DNA from: Avibacterium paragallinarum
GTDB taxonomy: Bacteria > Pseudomonadota > Gammaproteobacteria > Enterobacterales > Pasteurellaceae
Direction: 5' to 3'
Length of the DNA stretch: 64,000 bases
NCBI RefSeq assembly: GCF_900450705.1
Contig: NZ_UGHK01000002.1
Location: forward strand, 558,001 to 622,000
Position 1 is the stretch's first letter, and each line of letters starts with the position of its first letter. The position numbers and the translations under genes were made by a program. The notes under the pieces are model-generated. The model did not search any database and was not told where the DNA came from. It saw only the letters and a program-made list of their open reading frames with translations. Positions 47,228 through 57,644 of the stretch are shown here, piece after piece.

Positions 47228-47503
47228 ATGGCGATTACTGTTACCTCAAAAGAATTTAATCAACGTGCTAGCTATGTATTGAAACTCTCTGAAACCCAGC
47301 CTGTTTTTATTACCAAATGGGGAAAGATTGTCAGTGTGTTGTCGAACTATCAGGATTATCGCAAAGCACGCTCTGAACCCAGTTTTGAAGAGCTATTTGG
47401 GCAGCCTACAACCCCTGTTAGCGATAAAGACATTGAAGATTTCGATCAAATTCTTACGGAAATTCGCAAAAATACGCATATACGCGAAGTGGAATTGGAT
47501 TAG
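47228..47503 (+). CDS. Phd/YefM-family antitoxin
   Basis: 91 residues. Phd/YefM-like start MAITVTSKEFNQRASYVLKL with VFITKWGKIVSVLSNYQDY, a DNA-binding dimer. The acidic C-terminal half would block the toxin. AAGGAGG lies upstream. 15 bp before a PIN-domain toxin gene. Confidence 0.85.
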   Translation: MAITVTSKEFNQRASYVLKLSETQPVFITKWGKIVSVLSNYQDYRKARSEPSFEELFGQPTTPVSDKDIEDFDQILTEIRKNTHIREVELD

Positions 47504-47518
47504 TACAAGGTTTGAGCA

Positions 47519-47938
47519 ATGTATTTATTAGACACGAACATTATTTCCGAACTTTATAAATTTCGTAACGGAAAAATTAATGCGGGCGTAAAAGCGTGGT
47601 TGGCAGAGATTTTACCGAGTGAAACCGCGATCAGTTGCATTACGCTTTCAGAAATTCAAACGGGCATTTTGTTAAAGGCACGTCGGGACAAAACTCAAGC
47701 GGCGTTGTTAAATGAATGGTTTAAGCAACAAATCATTCCTGTTTATCAACAAAATACCTTACCTATTACAGCAGAAATTGCATTAATGGCGGCGGAATTG
47801 CACATTCCAAATAAAATGGATATTAATGATGCCTACATTGCTGCCACCGCAAAATTTCATCGTCTGAAATTAGTTACCCGCAATGTCAAAGATTTTGAAA
47901 ATTGCGGGATAGAAATTATCAATCCATTTCTTGATTAA
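47519..47938 (+). CDS. VapC-family PIN-domain toxin (ribonuclease)
   Basis: 139 residues. PIN-domain acidic residues in YLLDTNIISELY (Asp5), ISCITLSEIQTGILL (Glu), DINDAYIAATAKFH (Asp) and VTRNVKDFEN (Asp). VapC toxins cleave tRNA or rRNA. Paired with a Phd-type antitoxin, a common hybrid arrangement. Ends just before the convergent diesterase gene. Confidence 0.88.
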   Translation: MYLLDTNIISELYKFRNGKINAGVKAWLAEILPSETAISCITLSEIQTGILLKARRDKTQAALLNEWFKQQIIPVYQQNTLPITAEIALMAAELHIPNKMDINDAYIAATAKFHRLKLVTRNVKDFENCGIEIINPFLD

Positions 47939-47969
47939 TGGCTTGTTTGTACGACTTTTATGCCATTCA

Positions 47970-48794
47970 TCAATAAGGCACTTTCCCCGCTTTTTCAATT
48001 AATGATTTTAGATACGGAATATCATCGTGGCTGAGCATATCGATCAAGCCTTCACTTAACCATTGAATGATTTCACTTTCGGTATCGTAACCATATTTTT
48101 GATTATACATTTCTAACACGGGGATTTCTTTGGATTCATGCAGATACATTCTCACTGACAGCCCTGCTTTTTTGTAGGCAATTAAATCTTCTTTGCCAAC
48201 ATAGTGGTATTCCACGCAAACACTGCTGGCGTTTGATCCCAACACCGCACTGAGCTGATCGTTATAGCGTGCGAGGGTAACCACTTGCAAACGCAACGCT
48301 GGTAATAATGCTTTGACTTTATTAATTAAAACGTGATCAAAGCCTAATAGCAAAATTTGATCTACCGTGTTGGTTCGTTGCAAAATCTCTACCAGCACTT
48401 CGGCAAAACGCTGATGATTACGGCGTTGTTTGGCTTCTACAATCAAGCCGACATTATTTTCTAATGCCCATTTCAACACAGTTTCTAATTCCACAATGTG
48501 CGTACCTTTGAATTCAGGTGAGAACTTTTCACCAAAATCATAGCGTTGTAGCTCAGCAAGAGTCATTTGTTCCACATAACCTTCACCGTTAGAAACGCGT
48601 TCGATAGAAAAATCGTGGATAACCACCATTTTTTCATCTTTTGTCATTGCAATATCAAGTTCAATGCTATGTGTTCCCGCCTCTAATGCGCCGATAAAAG
48701 CAGGCATTGTGTTTTCTGGATACTTGGCACTGTAACCACGATGGCTGTTTGCCAAAATCAAACCTTTTTCTGTAACGTTAAATTCAAATGCCAT
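47970..48794 (-). CDS. Glycerophosphodiester phosphodiesterase (GDPD family), cytoplasmic
   Basis: 274 residues from the ATG at 48794, preceded by GAGAGG. It has the GDPD motifs SHRGYSAKYPENTM, SIELDIAMTKDEKMVVIHDF (Glu, Asp, His) and LIVEAKQ. No signal peptide, so UgpQ-like rather than GlpQ-like. Divergent from an ABC importer with a CRP site between them, so the importer may bring in its substrate, perhaps a glycerophosphodiester. Confidence 0.85.
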   Translation of the reverse strand: MAFEFNVTEKGLILANSHRGYSAKYPENTMPAFIGALEAGTHSIELDIAMTKDEKMVVIHDFSIERVSNGEGYVEQMTLAELQRYDFGEKFSPEFKGTHIVELETVLKWALENNVGLIVEAKQRRNHQRFAEVLVEILQRTNTVDQILLLGFDHVLINKVKALLPALRLQVVTLARYNDQLSAVLGSNASSVCVEYHYVGKEDLIAYKKAGLSVRMYLHESKEIPVLEMYNQKYGYDTESEIIQWLSEGLIDMLSHDDIPYLKSLIEKAGKVPY

Positions 48795-48899
48795 TTTCAA
48801 CCTCTCTTTTAATTCAATTTAAAAATTAAATTCATTCTAGAGACAATAGAAACATTGCGCAAATACTATCGCAAATAATAGGGATAAATATCTAATTTT

Positions 48900-48915
48900 C
48901 GTGATCGAACTCACA
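48900..48915. promoter_or_regulatory. CRP site between GDPD gene and ABC importer
   Basis: CGTGATCGAACTCACA, one mismatch from TGTGA-N6-TCACA. Lies within the 221-bp divergent gap (48795-49015). Confidence 0.65.
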
Positions 48916-49015
48916 AAAATAAACTTAAATGAATTTATTTTTTAAATTGTAATTAATCGTGATTTATCTTCTAGTTTAGAGTATCCACAAAATTATCATC
49001 GAGGAGGAATCGATT

Positions 49016-50089
49016 ATGGCAAAACTAGAATTACGCAATATCACCAAGAAATTTGGTGATTTCTATGCAGCAAATAATATTTCGTTTAGTGCTGAAGAAG
49101 GTGAATTTGTTACCTTGCTCGGCCCGAGTGGCTGTGGAAAAACCTCGCTCTTAAAACTAATTGCAGGCTTTCATAAGGCTGACGAGGGCGAAATTATCAT
49201 CGGTGATCGCCCAGTGAATAACATTCCACCTGAAAAACGTAACACGGCGATGTGTTTTCAATCCTATGCCCTTTTTCCGCATTTGAACGTTTCGCACAAT
49301 ATTTGCTACGGCTTGAAACAGAAAAATGTGCCGATTGATGAGCAAATCGCCCGTTTAAATGTGGCATTAAAGCAAATGGATTTGGAAACACAAAAGTTGA
49401 AACTGCCCTCTGAGCTTTCAGGTGGTCAGCAACAGCGTGTGGCATTAGCAAGGGCAATGGTAACCCGCCCTGATGTGATTTTATTTGATGAGCCATTATC
49501 AAACCTTGATGCCAAATTGCGGGAAAGCGTGCGTTTTGAAATCAAACAGCTTTCTCATCAATACAATCTTACTAGTATTTATGTGACCCACGATCAGGCG
49601 GAAGCCCTGTCGATGTCCGATAAAATCATTGTGTTGAATAAAGGGCAAATCGAACAAATCGGCACGCCACAAGAGATTTATTACCAACCGAAAAATCGCT
49701 TTATTGCCGATTTTATTGGCGTGGCAAACATTACTAAAGCAAACGTCAAACATTGGCAAGAGGATCTCTATCAAGTGGATTCCTTATGGGGCAAATTTAT
49801 TGTGCAATCCGCTCACAAGCCTGTGGCTGAGAATATTTATATTTGTTTTCGTCCTGAAGATGCGATCCCTTGCGAAGCGGATAGCAATGTGGAGAACAAA
49901 TTCAGTGTCAAAGTGCTACAAACCGCCTTTATGGGCAATATGACTGAAGTGCAAGGCTTAGTTACTTCAGGTTTGCCAAATGAGAAAGTGCGGTTGCAAT
50001 TAACCAAATTTTCGCCGTTGTTAAATCAATCAGAAGAATTATTTTTCACCCTCGCACGCAATGCCATTCGTTTCTTGGAGGCAGTATGA
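49016..50089 (+). CDS. ABC importer ATPase (PotA/FbpC/UgpC-like)
   Basis: 357 residues: Walker A GPSGCGKTS, signature LSGGQQQRVALAR, Walker [14 protein letters not shown], then a TOBE-like C-terminal domain. AGGAGG upstream. It overlaps the first permease gene by 4 bp (ATGA). The substrate is unknown; this ATPase subfamily serves polyamines, iron, phosphonates and phosphosugars. Confidence 0.85.
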   Translation: MAKLELRNITKKFGDFYAANNISFSAEEGEFVTLLGPSGCGKTSLLKLIAGFHKADEGEIIIGDRPVNNIPPEKRNTAMCFQSYALFPHLNVSHNICYGLKQKNVPIDEQIARLNVALKQMDLETQKLKLPSELSGGQQQRVALARAMVTRPDVILFDEPLSNLDAKLRESVRFEIKQLSHQYNLTSIYVTHDQAEALSMSDKIIVLNKGQIEQIGTPQEIYYQPKNRFIADFIGVANITKANVKHWQEDLYQVDSLWGKFIVQSAHKPVAENIYICFRPEDAIPCEADSNVENKFSVKVLQTAFMGNMTEVQGLVTSGLPNEKVRLQLTKFSPLLNQSEELFFTLARNAIRFLEAV

Positions 50090-50955
50090 AATCGGTAAAA
50101 CAAGATCTCAAGGCTTGGCTACTGTTAAGCACAGGGCTTGGCACGATTTTATTATTAATGGGCTCAACCTTTTATTTGGTGGTGGCACAAAGTTTCGGCT
50201 TACAAAATATGTATGGCGACCCCTCGCATTTCACCTTGGATTATTGGCAAGAAGTGCTGAGCAACCCGATTTTTCATAAATCCTTTTGGTATTCCGTGCG
50301 GGTTTCCTTCCTCGGAGCGTTGCTGTCGATTTTGGTCGCCTACCCTATCGCCTTATGGCTACGTAACCCAATGAAAGGCAAAGAATTTATCATCACCTTT
50401 TTCCGTATGCCAATGCTCGTACCGGGCTTAGTGGCTGCCTTTTTGTTTATGAATATGATTTCCTATCACGGTATTTTAAACGAAACACTGGTTTGGCTCG
50501 GCATTTGGCAAGAACCAAAATCCCTACAAAATGACAGCTTCGGCTGGGGCATTGTGATTTTGCAAATGTGGAAAAATATTCCCTTTGCGTTAATTTTGGT
50601 TGGCGGAGCGGTCAATTCACTAAAAAGCAATCTGTTTGATGCTGCGTCAAATCTAGGTTCAACCAGTTGGCAACGCTTTATTTATGTGATCTTTCCTCTC
50701 ACGCTCGGGGCGGTGCAAGTGTCCTTTATTTTGATTTTTATCGGGGCATTGGGCGATTTCGCCTTTTACAGCATTGCGGGTCCGCGTGATACCTACTCTC
50801 TCGCTCGCTTTATGCAAATGAGTGCCTATGAATTTGAGGAATGGAACCAAAGTGCAGTGCTGGCAATGGTGATAATGCTGACTTCTGCCCTTGCCTCCGT
50901 TCTCATCACCTTAATTATTCGTCCATTATCTGTTAAACGAGGAGCGGTAAAATGA
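50086..50955 (+). CDS. ABC importer permease 1 (PotB-like)
   Basis: 289 residues with about six transmembrane segments and the EAA loop FDAASNLGSTSWQRFIYVIFPL. Overlaps both neighbours by 4 bp, so it is translationally coupled. Heterodimer partner of the next gene. Confidence 0.85.
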   Translation: MKSVKQDLKAWLLLSTGLGTILLLMGSTFYLVVAQSFGLQNMYGDPSHFTLDYWQEVLSNPIFHKSFWYSVRVSFLGALLSILVAYPIALWLRNPMKGKEFIITFFRMPMLVPGLVAAFLFMNMISYHGILNETLVWLGIWQEPKSLQNDSFGWGIVILQMWKNIPFALILVGGAVNSLKSNLFDAASNLGSTSWQRFIYVIFPLTLGAVQVSFILIFIGALGDFAFYSIAGPRDTYSLARFMQMSAYEFEEWNQSAVLAMVIMLTSALASVLITLIIRPLSVKRGAVK

Positions 50956-51863
50956 ACAGAATCCAAAGTAACAACACCCGTTTAATTAACCGTATCGTAC
51001 TCATCTTTTTTGTAGTGGTGAATTTTGTTTGGTTGGTGTTGCCTTTCTTAATGGCTGGGCTGTGGTCGCTGGTTGATCCGCAACACCCTTGGAGCTATCC
51101 CGACATTTTCCCACCTGTGCTGTCTTTTGAGCGTTGGCATTATGTGTGGGAAAACACCGCCCTGAAAGAAGCAATGTTGAATAGCTATACCATTGCACCG
51201 ATTGTTTCTTTAATCGCCATCACGCTTGCCTTGCCAACAGCTTATGCCTTTGGACGAATGGAGTTTCGTGGTAAAAAAATTGCCGAACTTATTACCTTAA
51301 TTCCTTTGGTGATCCCTGGAATGCTCATTGCACTATTCTTTAGTGCGGTGTTAATTCAACTCAACATTAGCAATCCAATGATCGGCATTATTATCGGGCA
51401 TACGGTAATGACCTTGCCTTATGCCATTCGTATTTTATCTTCGGGCTTTTCCGCCGTGCCACAAGATTTAATTGATGCCAGCCGTGATCTCGGTGCGTCA
51501 AAACTCACCACCTTTAAAGATGTGTATCTGCCGATGCTCAAGCCTGCGTTTTTAGCCTCTATTATTTTCTGTTTAGTGAAAAGTCTTGAGGAATTTAGCA
51601 TTTCTTTTGTTATCGGCTCGCCGGATTTCATTACCGTGCCAACCATTTTGTATTCATTCTTAGGCTATTCCTTTATCCGACCGAATGCGGCGGTGGTGTC
51701 GATTATCTTATTAATTCCGAATGTTATCTTGTTACTCATTATCGAGCGTTTATTGAAAGGTAACTATTTATCACAATCCACAGGCAAAGTGATCTGCCCC
51801 CAAAAAGTTAGACTATATTCTAATTTCATTCAAGGACTGAGTTCTGTATTCCACAGGGCTTAG
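50952..51863 (+). CDS. ABC importer permease 2 (PotC-like), C-terminus replaced by IS3 sequence
   Basis: Native sequence runs about 279 residues, with six membrane segments and the EAA loop [22 protein letters not shown], then crosses into IS copy 3 at 51790. The last 24 or so residues ([14 protein letters not shown] and on) are IS-derived. The core looks complete, so function may survive. No substrate-binding protein gene follows, which an importer of this type needs. Confidence 0.8.
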   Translation: MNRIQSNNTRLINRIVLIFFVVVNFVWLVLPFLMAGLWSLVDPQHPWSYPDIFPPVLSFERWHYVWENTALKEAMLNSYTIAPIVSLIAITLALPTAYAFGRMEFRGKKIAELITLIPLVIPGMLIALFFSAVLIQLNISNPMIGIIIGHTVMTLPYAIRILSSGFSAVPQDLIDASRDLGASKLTTFKDVYLPMLKPAFLASIIFCLVKSLEEFSISFVIGSPDFITVPTILYSFLGYSFIRPNAAVVSIILLIPNVILLLIIERLLKGNYLSQSTGKVICPQKVRLYSNFIQGLSSVFHRA

Positions 51864-52619
51864 TCCTTTGAGCTTCACTTGAATACGCTCATTGTCGTAG
51901 TAATGAATGTACTCGTGAATCACTTTTTCAAGCTGTTCAAAGGTTTCAAACCGCTTGCCAAAGTAACATTCCGTCTTCAATCGCCCGAAAAAGCTTTCCA
52001 TCGCACCATTATCAAGGCAATTGCCTTTTCTCGACATACTTTGCGTAATACCGTGTTTTTTCAATATCTCCCGATAACCCATCATTTGATACTGCCATCC
52101 TTGGTCGGAATGCAGTATCGGTTTTTCCCCCGCTAATCGGTTCACCGCCTGGGTCAACATTCTAGTTATCTGCTCAAAATTCGGACTTCTCGCCACATCA
52201 TAAGCAATAATTTCGTTATTAAACAAGTCTTTAATCGGCGATAAATACACTTTGCCTTCCGCACATTTGAACTCGGTGATATCCGTTACCCACTTCTCAT
52301 TCGGCATCGTTGCCGTAAAATCCCGTTGCAACAGATTATCGGCAATGTGTCCCACTTTGCCTTGGTAAGAACGATATTTTTTCTGCTTACTTTTTCCTTT
52401 TAACCCCAAACGTTGCATTATCGCTTGCCCCCTTTTGTGGTTGATAATCAAGTATTTCCTTAATTCCAAGGTAATTCGACGATAACCATAATTTTCGTCA
52501 TTTTTGCGATAAATTTCCTCTATTTTCTGTGAAATCGCTACATTTTTATCCGACTTTGGCTTGAGATGATAAAAGAACGAACTGCGTGCCAATCCGATTA
52601 GCCTGAGTAACAATTCCAA
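51813..52619 (-). CDS. IS3-family transposase OrfB (copy 3)
   Basis: 268 residues with the same DDE motifs as copy 1, intact in sequence. Because orfA upstream is broken by the nested element, no OrfAB fusion can be made from this copy and it is probably immobile unless helped in trans. Confidence 0.88.
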   Translation of the reverse strand: MELLLRLIGLARSSFFYHLKPKSDKNVAISQKIEEIYRKNDENYGYRRITLELRKYLIINHKRGQAIMQRLGLKGKSKQKKYRSYQGKVGHIADNLLQRDFTATMPNEKWVTDITEFKCAEGKVYLSPIKDLFNNEIIAYDVARSPNFEQITRMLTQAVNRLAGEKPILHSDQGWQYQMMGYREILKKHGITQSMSRKGNCLDNGAMESFFGRLKTECYFGKRFETFEQLEKVIHEYIHYYDNERIQVKLKGLSPVEYRTQSLNEIRI

Positions 52620-52958
52620 CGGGAAACGCGAGCGTAAGGCATTTACGATGACGGCTTTTTCTGCATTTTTTGTTGGTTGAGTTCCTGCAACTTTTTTAGC
52701 ATTGCATTCTCCGCTTCTAATTCCAAAATTCGGTAACGCAAGCGTTCTTCTTCTGTTTTGGGCGTTGGTGGCATTTTAGGTGAGTTGAGTTTCATACTTG
52801 GACGACCTTTAGGTTTGAGTAATAACCCATCTATACCTTGTTTTTCAAAGCGTTGCAACCATTGACTAATTATCCCTGAACTGGGGATATCAAAGCGAAA
52901 GCAGGCGGCTTCAGCGGAGCACTGGCCTTTTTTGATAGCTTGAATAACCTTTAATTTA

Positions 52959-53677
52959 GGGGCTGTCCTAGATAACAACTAAAAAATCTATTTAGGTTAG
53001 AATGAACCAATGAGAAAAAGTCGTCTAAGTCAGCACAAACAAAATAAACTCATTGAGCTATTTGTTGCAGGTGTTACTGCAAGGACAGCAGCAGAGTTAG
53101 TCAATGTAAACAAAACGACTGCCGCATATTACTTTCATCGTTTATGCCAACTCATCTATCAAAACAGCCTTCACTTAGAGATGTTTGAAGGTGAAATTGA
53201 AGCCGATGAAAGTTATTTTGGCGGTGCTCGCAAAGGCAAACGTGGTCGTGGTGCGGCAGGGAAAATTGCGGTATTCGGGCTTCTCAAGCGCAATGGCAAG
53301 GTTTATACCGTTGCGGTTCCAAATACGCAATCTGCCACCTTGTTACCCATTATTCGGGAGCAGGTAAAGCCTGATAGTATTGTTTACACCGATAATTATC
53401 GTAGTTATGACGTGCTTGATGTGAGTGAATTTAGTCATTTTCGTATCAATCACAGCACACATTTTGCTGAAAATCATAACCACATTAACGGAATTGAGAA
53501 TTTTTGGAGCCAAGCAAAACGCCATTTACGCAAATTTAATGGTATCCCAAAAGCGCATTTTGAGCTTTATTTAAAGGAATGTGAATGGCGTTTTAATTAC
53601 AGCAACATAAAAAGTCAAATTTCTATTTTAAAACAATTGGTTAAAGGGAGTTTAGTCTAGTTATCTAGGACAGCCAC
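52959..53677 (+). mobile_element. IS1595-family insertion sequence, copy B, nested in IS3 copy 3
   Basis: A 719-bp element with inverted repeats GGGGCTGTCCTAGATAAC (52959-52976) and, at 53660-53677, its complement with one mismatch. The 8-bp direct repeat TTAATTTA at 52951-52958 and 53678-53685 is a perfect target duplication, proving insertion into an intact orfA. Different from copy A at 98-816. Confidence 0.95.
53010..53660 (+). CDS. IS1595-family transposase (copy B)
   Basis: 216 residues with EIEADESYFGGARKGKRG, VYTDNYRSYDVLDVSEF and NGIENFWSQAKRHLRKFNG. Intact and motif-complete. Clearly related to the transposase at 137-796 but diverged through much of the N-terminus. Confidence 0.92.
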   Translation: MRKSRLSQHKQNKLIELFVAGVTARTAAELVNVNKTTAAYYFHRLCQLIYQNSLHLEMFEGEIEADESYFGGARKGKRGRGAAGKIAVFGLLKRNGKVYTVAVPNTQSATLLPIIREQVKPDSIVYTDNYRSYDVLDVSEFSHFRINHSTHFAENHNHINGIENFWSQAKRHLRKFNGIPKAHFELYLKECEWRFNYSNIKSQISILKQLVKGSLV

Positions 53678-53983
53678 TTAATTTAAACTCAACAGAATAA
53701 TATCGTTTTTTACCTAACACAGCTAATCCATTGATTCCATTATGATTAAATTTCGCAATCCAACGTGCTAACGTGCTTTGGGGAAGCTGAAAATACTGGC
53801 GAGTAAGCGAACGGTTTTTTCCATTTTGATGATAAAAGTCGAGCACTTGTTGTTTGAAACGTTGAGTATATTTAGTCATAAAAAATCTGCACCTTAATCA
53901 GTTGGTTATTTAGTCCAACTTTTGGGGTGCAGATCAAGAAAACACCGCACTTTTTGCTCTGAGAGATAAAATTTTATCGTCAA

Positions 53984-55342
53984 TTATTCAAATAAATTCT
54001 TATGCAACGCACGCACTACATCATCGGCTTGTTCGCTTTTCACGAGCATACAAATGTTGTTTGTGCTTGCTCCGTAGCTTACCATACGGATATTGTAGCT
54101 TTCTAAGGTGCTGAAAATTTGTTTTGCAATGCCTGCAGTAACGTGTAAATCATTTCCCACTAATGCCACTAAAGATAAGCCTGTATCCACTTTCACGCTG
54201 GAAACTTCTCTTAACTCAGCCAGTAATTCAGGGGAAAGCATTTCTGCGCCTGAAGAGGCTGAGCCTGTTTTATCTAAGGTGAGGGCAACACTCACTTCAG
54301 AAGTGGTGATCGTATCAACGGAAATTTTATGTTTAGCTAAAATATTGAAAATATTTGCTAAAAACCCTTGTGCGTGTAGCATACTGAGGCTAGAGAGCGT
54401 AACCAAGGTTTGATCACGGCGTAAGGCAATGGCTCGGAATGTTGGACGAGGTTGGGGATCTTTGGTTACCCAAGTGCCGCCGTCTTGTGGTGCTTTGCTT
54501 GAGCCAACGAATACAGGAATATTACTACGCACAGCAGGCAAGAGGGTGGCAGGGTGAAGCACTTTTGCTCCAAAAGTTGCCATTTCAGCCGCTTCAGCGA
54601 AGCTCATTGTGTCAATACGTTTTGCCGCTGGCACAATGCGAGGATCGGTGGTGTAAATGCCTGCCACATCTGTCCAAATTAGCACATCTTTTGCGTTTAG
54701 CACTTCGGCAAGTAACGCGGCGGAATAGTCGCTACCGCCACGCCCTAAGGTGGTGGTTTTGCCTTGTGGATCACGACCGATAAAGCCTTGCGTGATAATC
54801 ATTGTGTCATCATCTTGGGCGAGTAGTGGCTTGAGTAATTCATCGCTATTTTTTTGCGTTTGCTCATCATCAGGTGCAGCTTTGCCGAAGTGGCTGTTAG
54901 TGGCAACAATGGTACGCACATCAACCCAAGTGGCTTTTGCCCCTAGCTCTTTTAGCACTTGCACGAAAAGCAAGGTGGACATCATTTCCCCTTGGCAAAT
55001 TAATTCGTCCGTGAGGGCTGGTGAAGTGGCAACACAGGCTGCTTCGGCAAGGGTTTCAATATGTTTCAAAATCTCTTCAATTTTTGCCCGCACTTCGCTG
55101 TCGTCTTTTAATTCTGCCAGAATATTTTCTTCAATTTGACGGACATCTGTGAGTAATTTTGCCCGCTCTTCCGCTTCTTTGCCATTGGCAAGAGCAACTA
55201 ATAAGTTGGTGATCCCTGCCGAAGCGGAAAGCACCACGACGCGAGTATGGGGATCGGCGATCACAATATCCGCACAAGCACGCATTGCCGCGTGGTTCGC
55301 AACACTTGTACCACCAAATTTTGCCACTGAGAGATGAGCCAT
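53984..55342 (-). CDS. lysC: Aspartate kinase, LysC type (lysine-sensitive, inferred)
   Basis: 452 residues from the ATG at 55342 (MAHLSVAKFGGTSVA), with GGAAGGA upstream; E. coli LysC has 449. Kinase motif KFGGTSVAN, TTLGRGGSDYSAALLAEVL, and C-terminal ACT domains (VTLSSLSMLHAQGFLANIF; YGASTNNICMLV). First step from aspartate to lysine, threonine and methionine. The 150-bp upstream gap shows no lysine riboswitch that I can fold by eye. Confidence 0.9.
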   Translation of the reverse strand: MAHLSVAKFGGTSVANHAAMRACADIVIADPHTRVVVLSASAGITNLLVALANGKEAEERAKLLTDVRQIEENILAELKDDSEVRAKIEEILKHIETLAEAACVATSPALTDELICQGEMMSTLLFVQVLKELGAKATWVDVRTIVATNSHFGKAAPDDEQTQKNSDELLKPLLAQDDDTMIITQGFIGRDPQGKTTTLGRGGSDYSAALLAEVLNAKDVLIWTDVAGIYTTDPRIVPAAKRIDTMSFAEAAEMATFGAKVLHPATLLPAVRSNIPVFVGSSKAPQDGGTWVTKDPQPRPTFRAIALRRDQTLVTLSSLSMLHAQGFLANIFNILAKHKISVDTITTSEVSVALTLDKTGSASSGAEMLSPELLAELREVSSVKVDTGLSLVALVGNDLHVTAGIAKQIFSTLESYNIRMVSYGASTNNICMLVKSEQADDVVRALHKNLFE

Positions 55343-55538
55343 AATTTTCCTTCCTATAAATGTTGTATTTGAGAATTTATCGTCATTCAAAGTTAAAATG
55401 ACAAGTTTAAACGTAAAGGGTTATAGAAATAACGATTTCACTAAATTTTGTCAAATTATACGCGATAAATCTAAATAAAAAACCATTTTTAAAATCGTTT
55501 TTTAAAAAATTTATGCCGAATAATTGAATAATATTTAA

Positions 55539-56798
55539 TTAAGGGCGTGAGAGATAATCCCCCGTGCCAATCCACTTGTATGAGGTGAGTGCTTCCAGCC
55601 CCATTGGTCCGCGTGAATGCAGTTTTTGCGTACTCACTGCCACTTCCGCTCCCAGCCCAAATTGCCCGCCGTCAGTAAAGCGGGTGCTGGCATTCACATA
55701 CACCGCCGCACTGTCCACTTGATTAATAAATTGTTGGGCAAGGCGTTGTGAGCTGGTTAAAATCGCATCGGAATGTTGTGTACCATTTTGGTTAATAAAG
55801 GCGACGGCGTGATCAATATCTTTCACGATCACCACATTGAGATCAGGCGATCCCCATTCTTGGTGCAAATCCTGTTCCTGTAAAGGCATCACTTCTGCTT
55901 GGGTTTGGCTCAAAATAGCAAGTGCGGTGGGATCTGCGTGGTATTTTATGCGTTGTGCTGCCTCAGCATTGGCGAGCATTGGCAAAAATTGTGCTGCGAT
56001 ACTTTCTTGCACAAGCAAGGTTTCGAGCGTATTACAGGTGCTTGGTCGCTGGGTTTTGGCATTGCAAATCACGCCCACCGCACGGGGTAAATCCGCACTT
56101 TCTTCTACGAAAGTATGGCACACGCCAACGCCGCCGATGATAACAGGAATGGTAGAATTTTCTTTGCAAAGCTGATGTAACCCCGCACCGCCTCTTGGAA
56201 TGAGCATATCCACATAGCGATCCAATTTCATTAATTGCATTACCAAATCACGATTAGGATCGGTAATCGCCTGCACTGCATTTGGCGGTAAATTTGCTTG
56301 AATGAGGGCTTGTTGCACCACGTCCACCAAAATTTTATTGGAATGCTGAGTTTCCTTGCCGCCGCGTAAAATCACCGCATTTCCCGTTTTTAAACAAAGA
56401 CTTGCCACATCAATGGTGACATTTGGACGGGCTTCGTAAATGGTTGCCACCACGCCCAAAGGCACGCGTACGCGTTCAAGTTTTAAGCCACTATCCAATG
56501 TGCCACCGTCGATAATTTTTCCAACGGGATCAGGCAGCGAAACAATATGACGCACGTCTTGAGCAATGGCGTTTAAGCGTTCTGGCGTGAGTAATAGGCG
56601 GTCGATCAAGGCTTCAGATAAACCATTTTGCTTGGCGATTTCAATATCCTTGCGGTTTTCCGCTAAAATTTGCTCCGCTTGCAAGATTAATTGTTCCGCA
56701 ATGCACAATAGGGCGTGATTTTTTTCTTTTTCGCTACATTGTGCCAAGATGAATGCCGCTTGTTTGGCTTGTTTGCCCATTTCTACTAAGTTCGTCAT
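55539..56798 (-). CDS. proA: Gamma-glutamyl phosphate reductase
   Basis: 419 residues. Aldehyde-dehydrogenase fold: [25 protein letters not shown], catalytic Cys in [14 protein letters not shown], ending [20 protein letters not shown]. Proline pathway; proB is not adjacent. 12 bp after the TRIC-type gene, so co-transcribed. Confidence 0.95.
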   Translation of the reverse strand: MTNLVEMGKQAKQAAFILAQCSEKEKNHALLCIAEQLILQAEQILAENRKDIEIAKQNGLSEALIDRLLLTPERLNAIAQDVRHIVSLPDPVGKIIDGGTLDSGLKLERVRVPLGVVATIYEARPNVTIDVASLCLKTGNAVILRGGKETQHSNKILVDVVQQALIQANLPPNAVQAITDPNRDLVMQLMKLDRYVDMLIPRGGAGLHQLCKENSTIPVIIGGVGVCHTFVEESADLPRAVGVICNAKTQRPSTCNTLETLLVQESIAAQFLPMLANAEAAQRIKYHADPTALAILSQTQAEVMPLQEQDLHQEWGSPDLNVVIVKDIDHAVAFINQNGTQHSDAILTSSQRLAQQFINQVDSAAVYVNASTRFTDGGQFGLGAEVAVSTQKLHSRGPMGLEALTSYKWIGTGDYLSRP

Positions 56799-56810
56799 TG
56801 GTGATCGATC

Positions 56811-57494
56811 CTATTTCATTTTGGTTGGAAGTTTGTCATCGCGTTGTTTTTCGGCAATTTCTTGTTCTTGATAATCAAACACAGGCAAATGCCACTCAAA
56901 GCGAATGGCTAGCAGCCGAATTGTAAATCCACAAATGAGGGTGACGACGACAACAAGGCTATGGTTGAGATTTAACTGTTGTAAGCCAATATAAATACTT
57001 GCGGCGAGCAATGCAACACTGGCGTAAAGTTCTTTTTGGAAAACTAATGGAATGCGATTGCATAGCAGATCCCGCAACACGCCGCCGAATGCCCCTGTGA
57101 TAATGGCAGCGATGATGGCAATGATAAAACTATGCCCCATATCTAACGCAATTTGCGTGCCGATAATGGAAAATACGATTAAACCTAGTGCATCTAAAAC
57201 CAAAAAAATGGTGCGGAAATAACGCATAAAATGGCGGATAAAGGGGGCGATCACCACCGTCAGCACAGCGGCACTGGCAACAATAATAAAATAGTGTGGA
57301 TTTTTCACCCAGCCAAGGGGATAATGCCCCAACAGCACATCTCGCACCGAGCCGCCGCCAATGGCAGTCATTGAAGCGATGATGACCACGCCGAAAATGT
57401 CCATTTTCTCCCGACCCGCTGCCAAAGCGCCCGTAATGGCTTCCGCAGTAATGCCGACAATATATAAGATACTCAGTAGCATAAGCCCCTTCAT
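56811..57494 (-). CDS. TRIC-type (UPF0126) cation channel family membrane protein
   Basis: 227 residues, about seven membrane segments with the duplicated glycine-rich motifs [16 protein letters not shown] and [18 protein letters not shown]. YadS/YicG family. Bacterial members form trimeric cation channels; the physiological role here is unknown. Confidence 0.85.
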   Translation of the reverse strand: MKGLMLLSILYIVGITAEAITGALAAGREKMDIFGVVIIASMTAIGGGSVRDVLLGHYPLGWVKNPHYFIIVASAAVLTVVIAPFIRHFMRYFRTIFLVLDALGLIVFSIIGTQIALDMGHSFIIAIIAAIITGAFGGVLRDLLCNRIPLVFQKELYASVALLAASIYIGLQQLNLNHSLVVVVTLICGFTIRLLAIRFEWHLPVFDYQEQEIAEKQRDDKLPTKMK

Positions 57495-57644
57495 TAAAGT
57501 GCGGTGAGTTTTTCACCCTATTTTAGGCGGATAAACAAGAAAAACAATGGATTGCGTGCAAAATGAGAAAAAATAAGCAGAATTTTGACCGCACTTTTAA
57601 ATTTCTGCATAATGTGCAGCTTATTTGGATAAAAAGGAAAAATT

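Larger units (their letters stand above)
52643..53879 (-). pseudogene. IS3-family OrfA (copy 3), split by a nested IS
   Basis: The 5' part (53879 to about 53678, about 64 codons) encodes [20 protein letters not shown] and on, with Tyr for Cys at KKRYYSVEF. The 3' part (52958-52643) continues [18 protein letters not shown] to the end. Excising the nested element and one TTAATTTA restores the frame. Confidence 0.9.
51790..53935 (-). mobile_element. IS3-family insertion sequence, copy 3, interrupted by an IS1595-family element
   Basis: Same element and orientation as copy 1, with ends TGATCTGCCCCC and GGGGTGCAGATC. AAG flanks both sides (51787-51789 and 53936-53938), a possible 3-bp duplication. 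Its orfA is split by a 719-bp IS1595-family element, leaving orfB without its frameshift partner. Confidence 0.92.

Noticed and set aside
55391-55538. Possible lysine riboswitch upstream of lysC
   Set aside because: The gap is only about 150 bp and AT-rich, too short for an L-box, with no recognisable conserved core.
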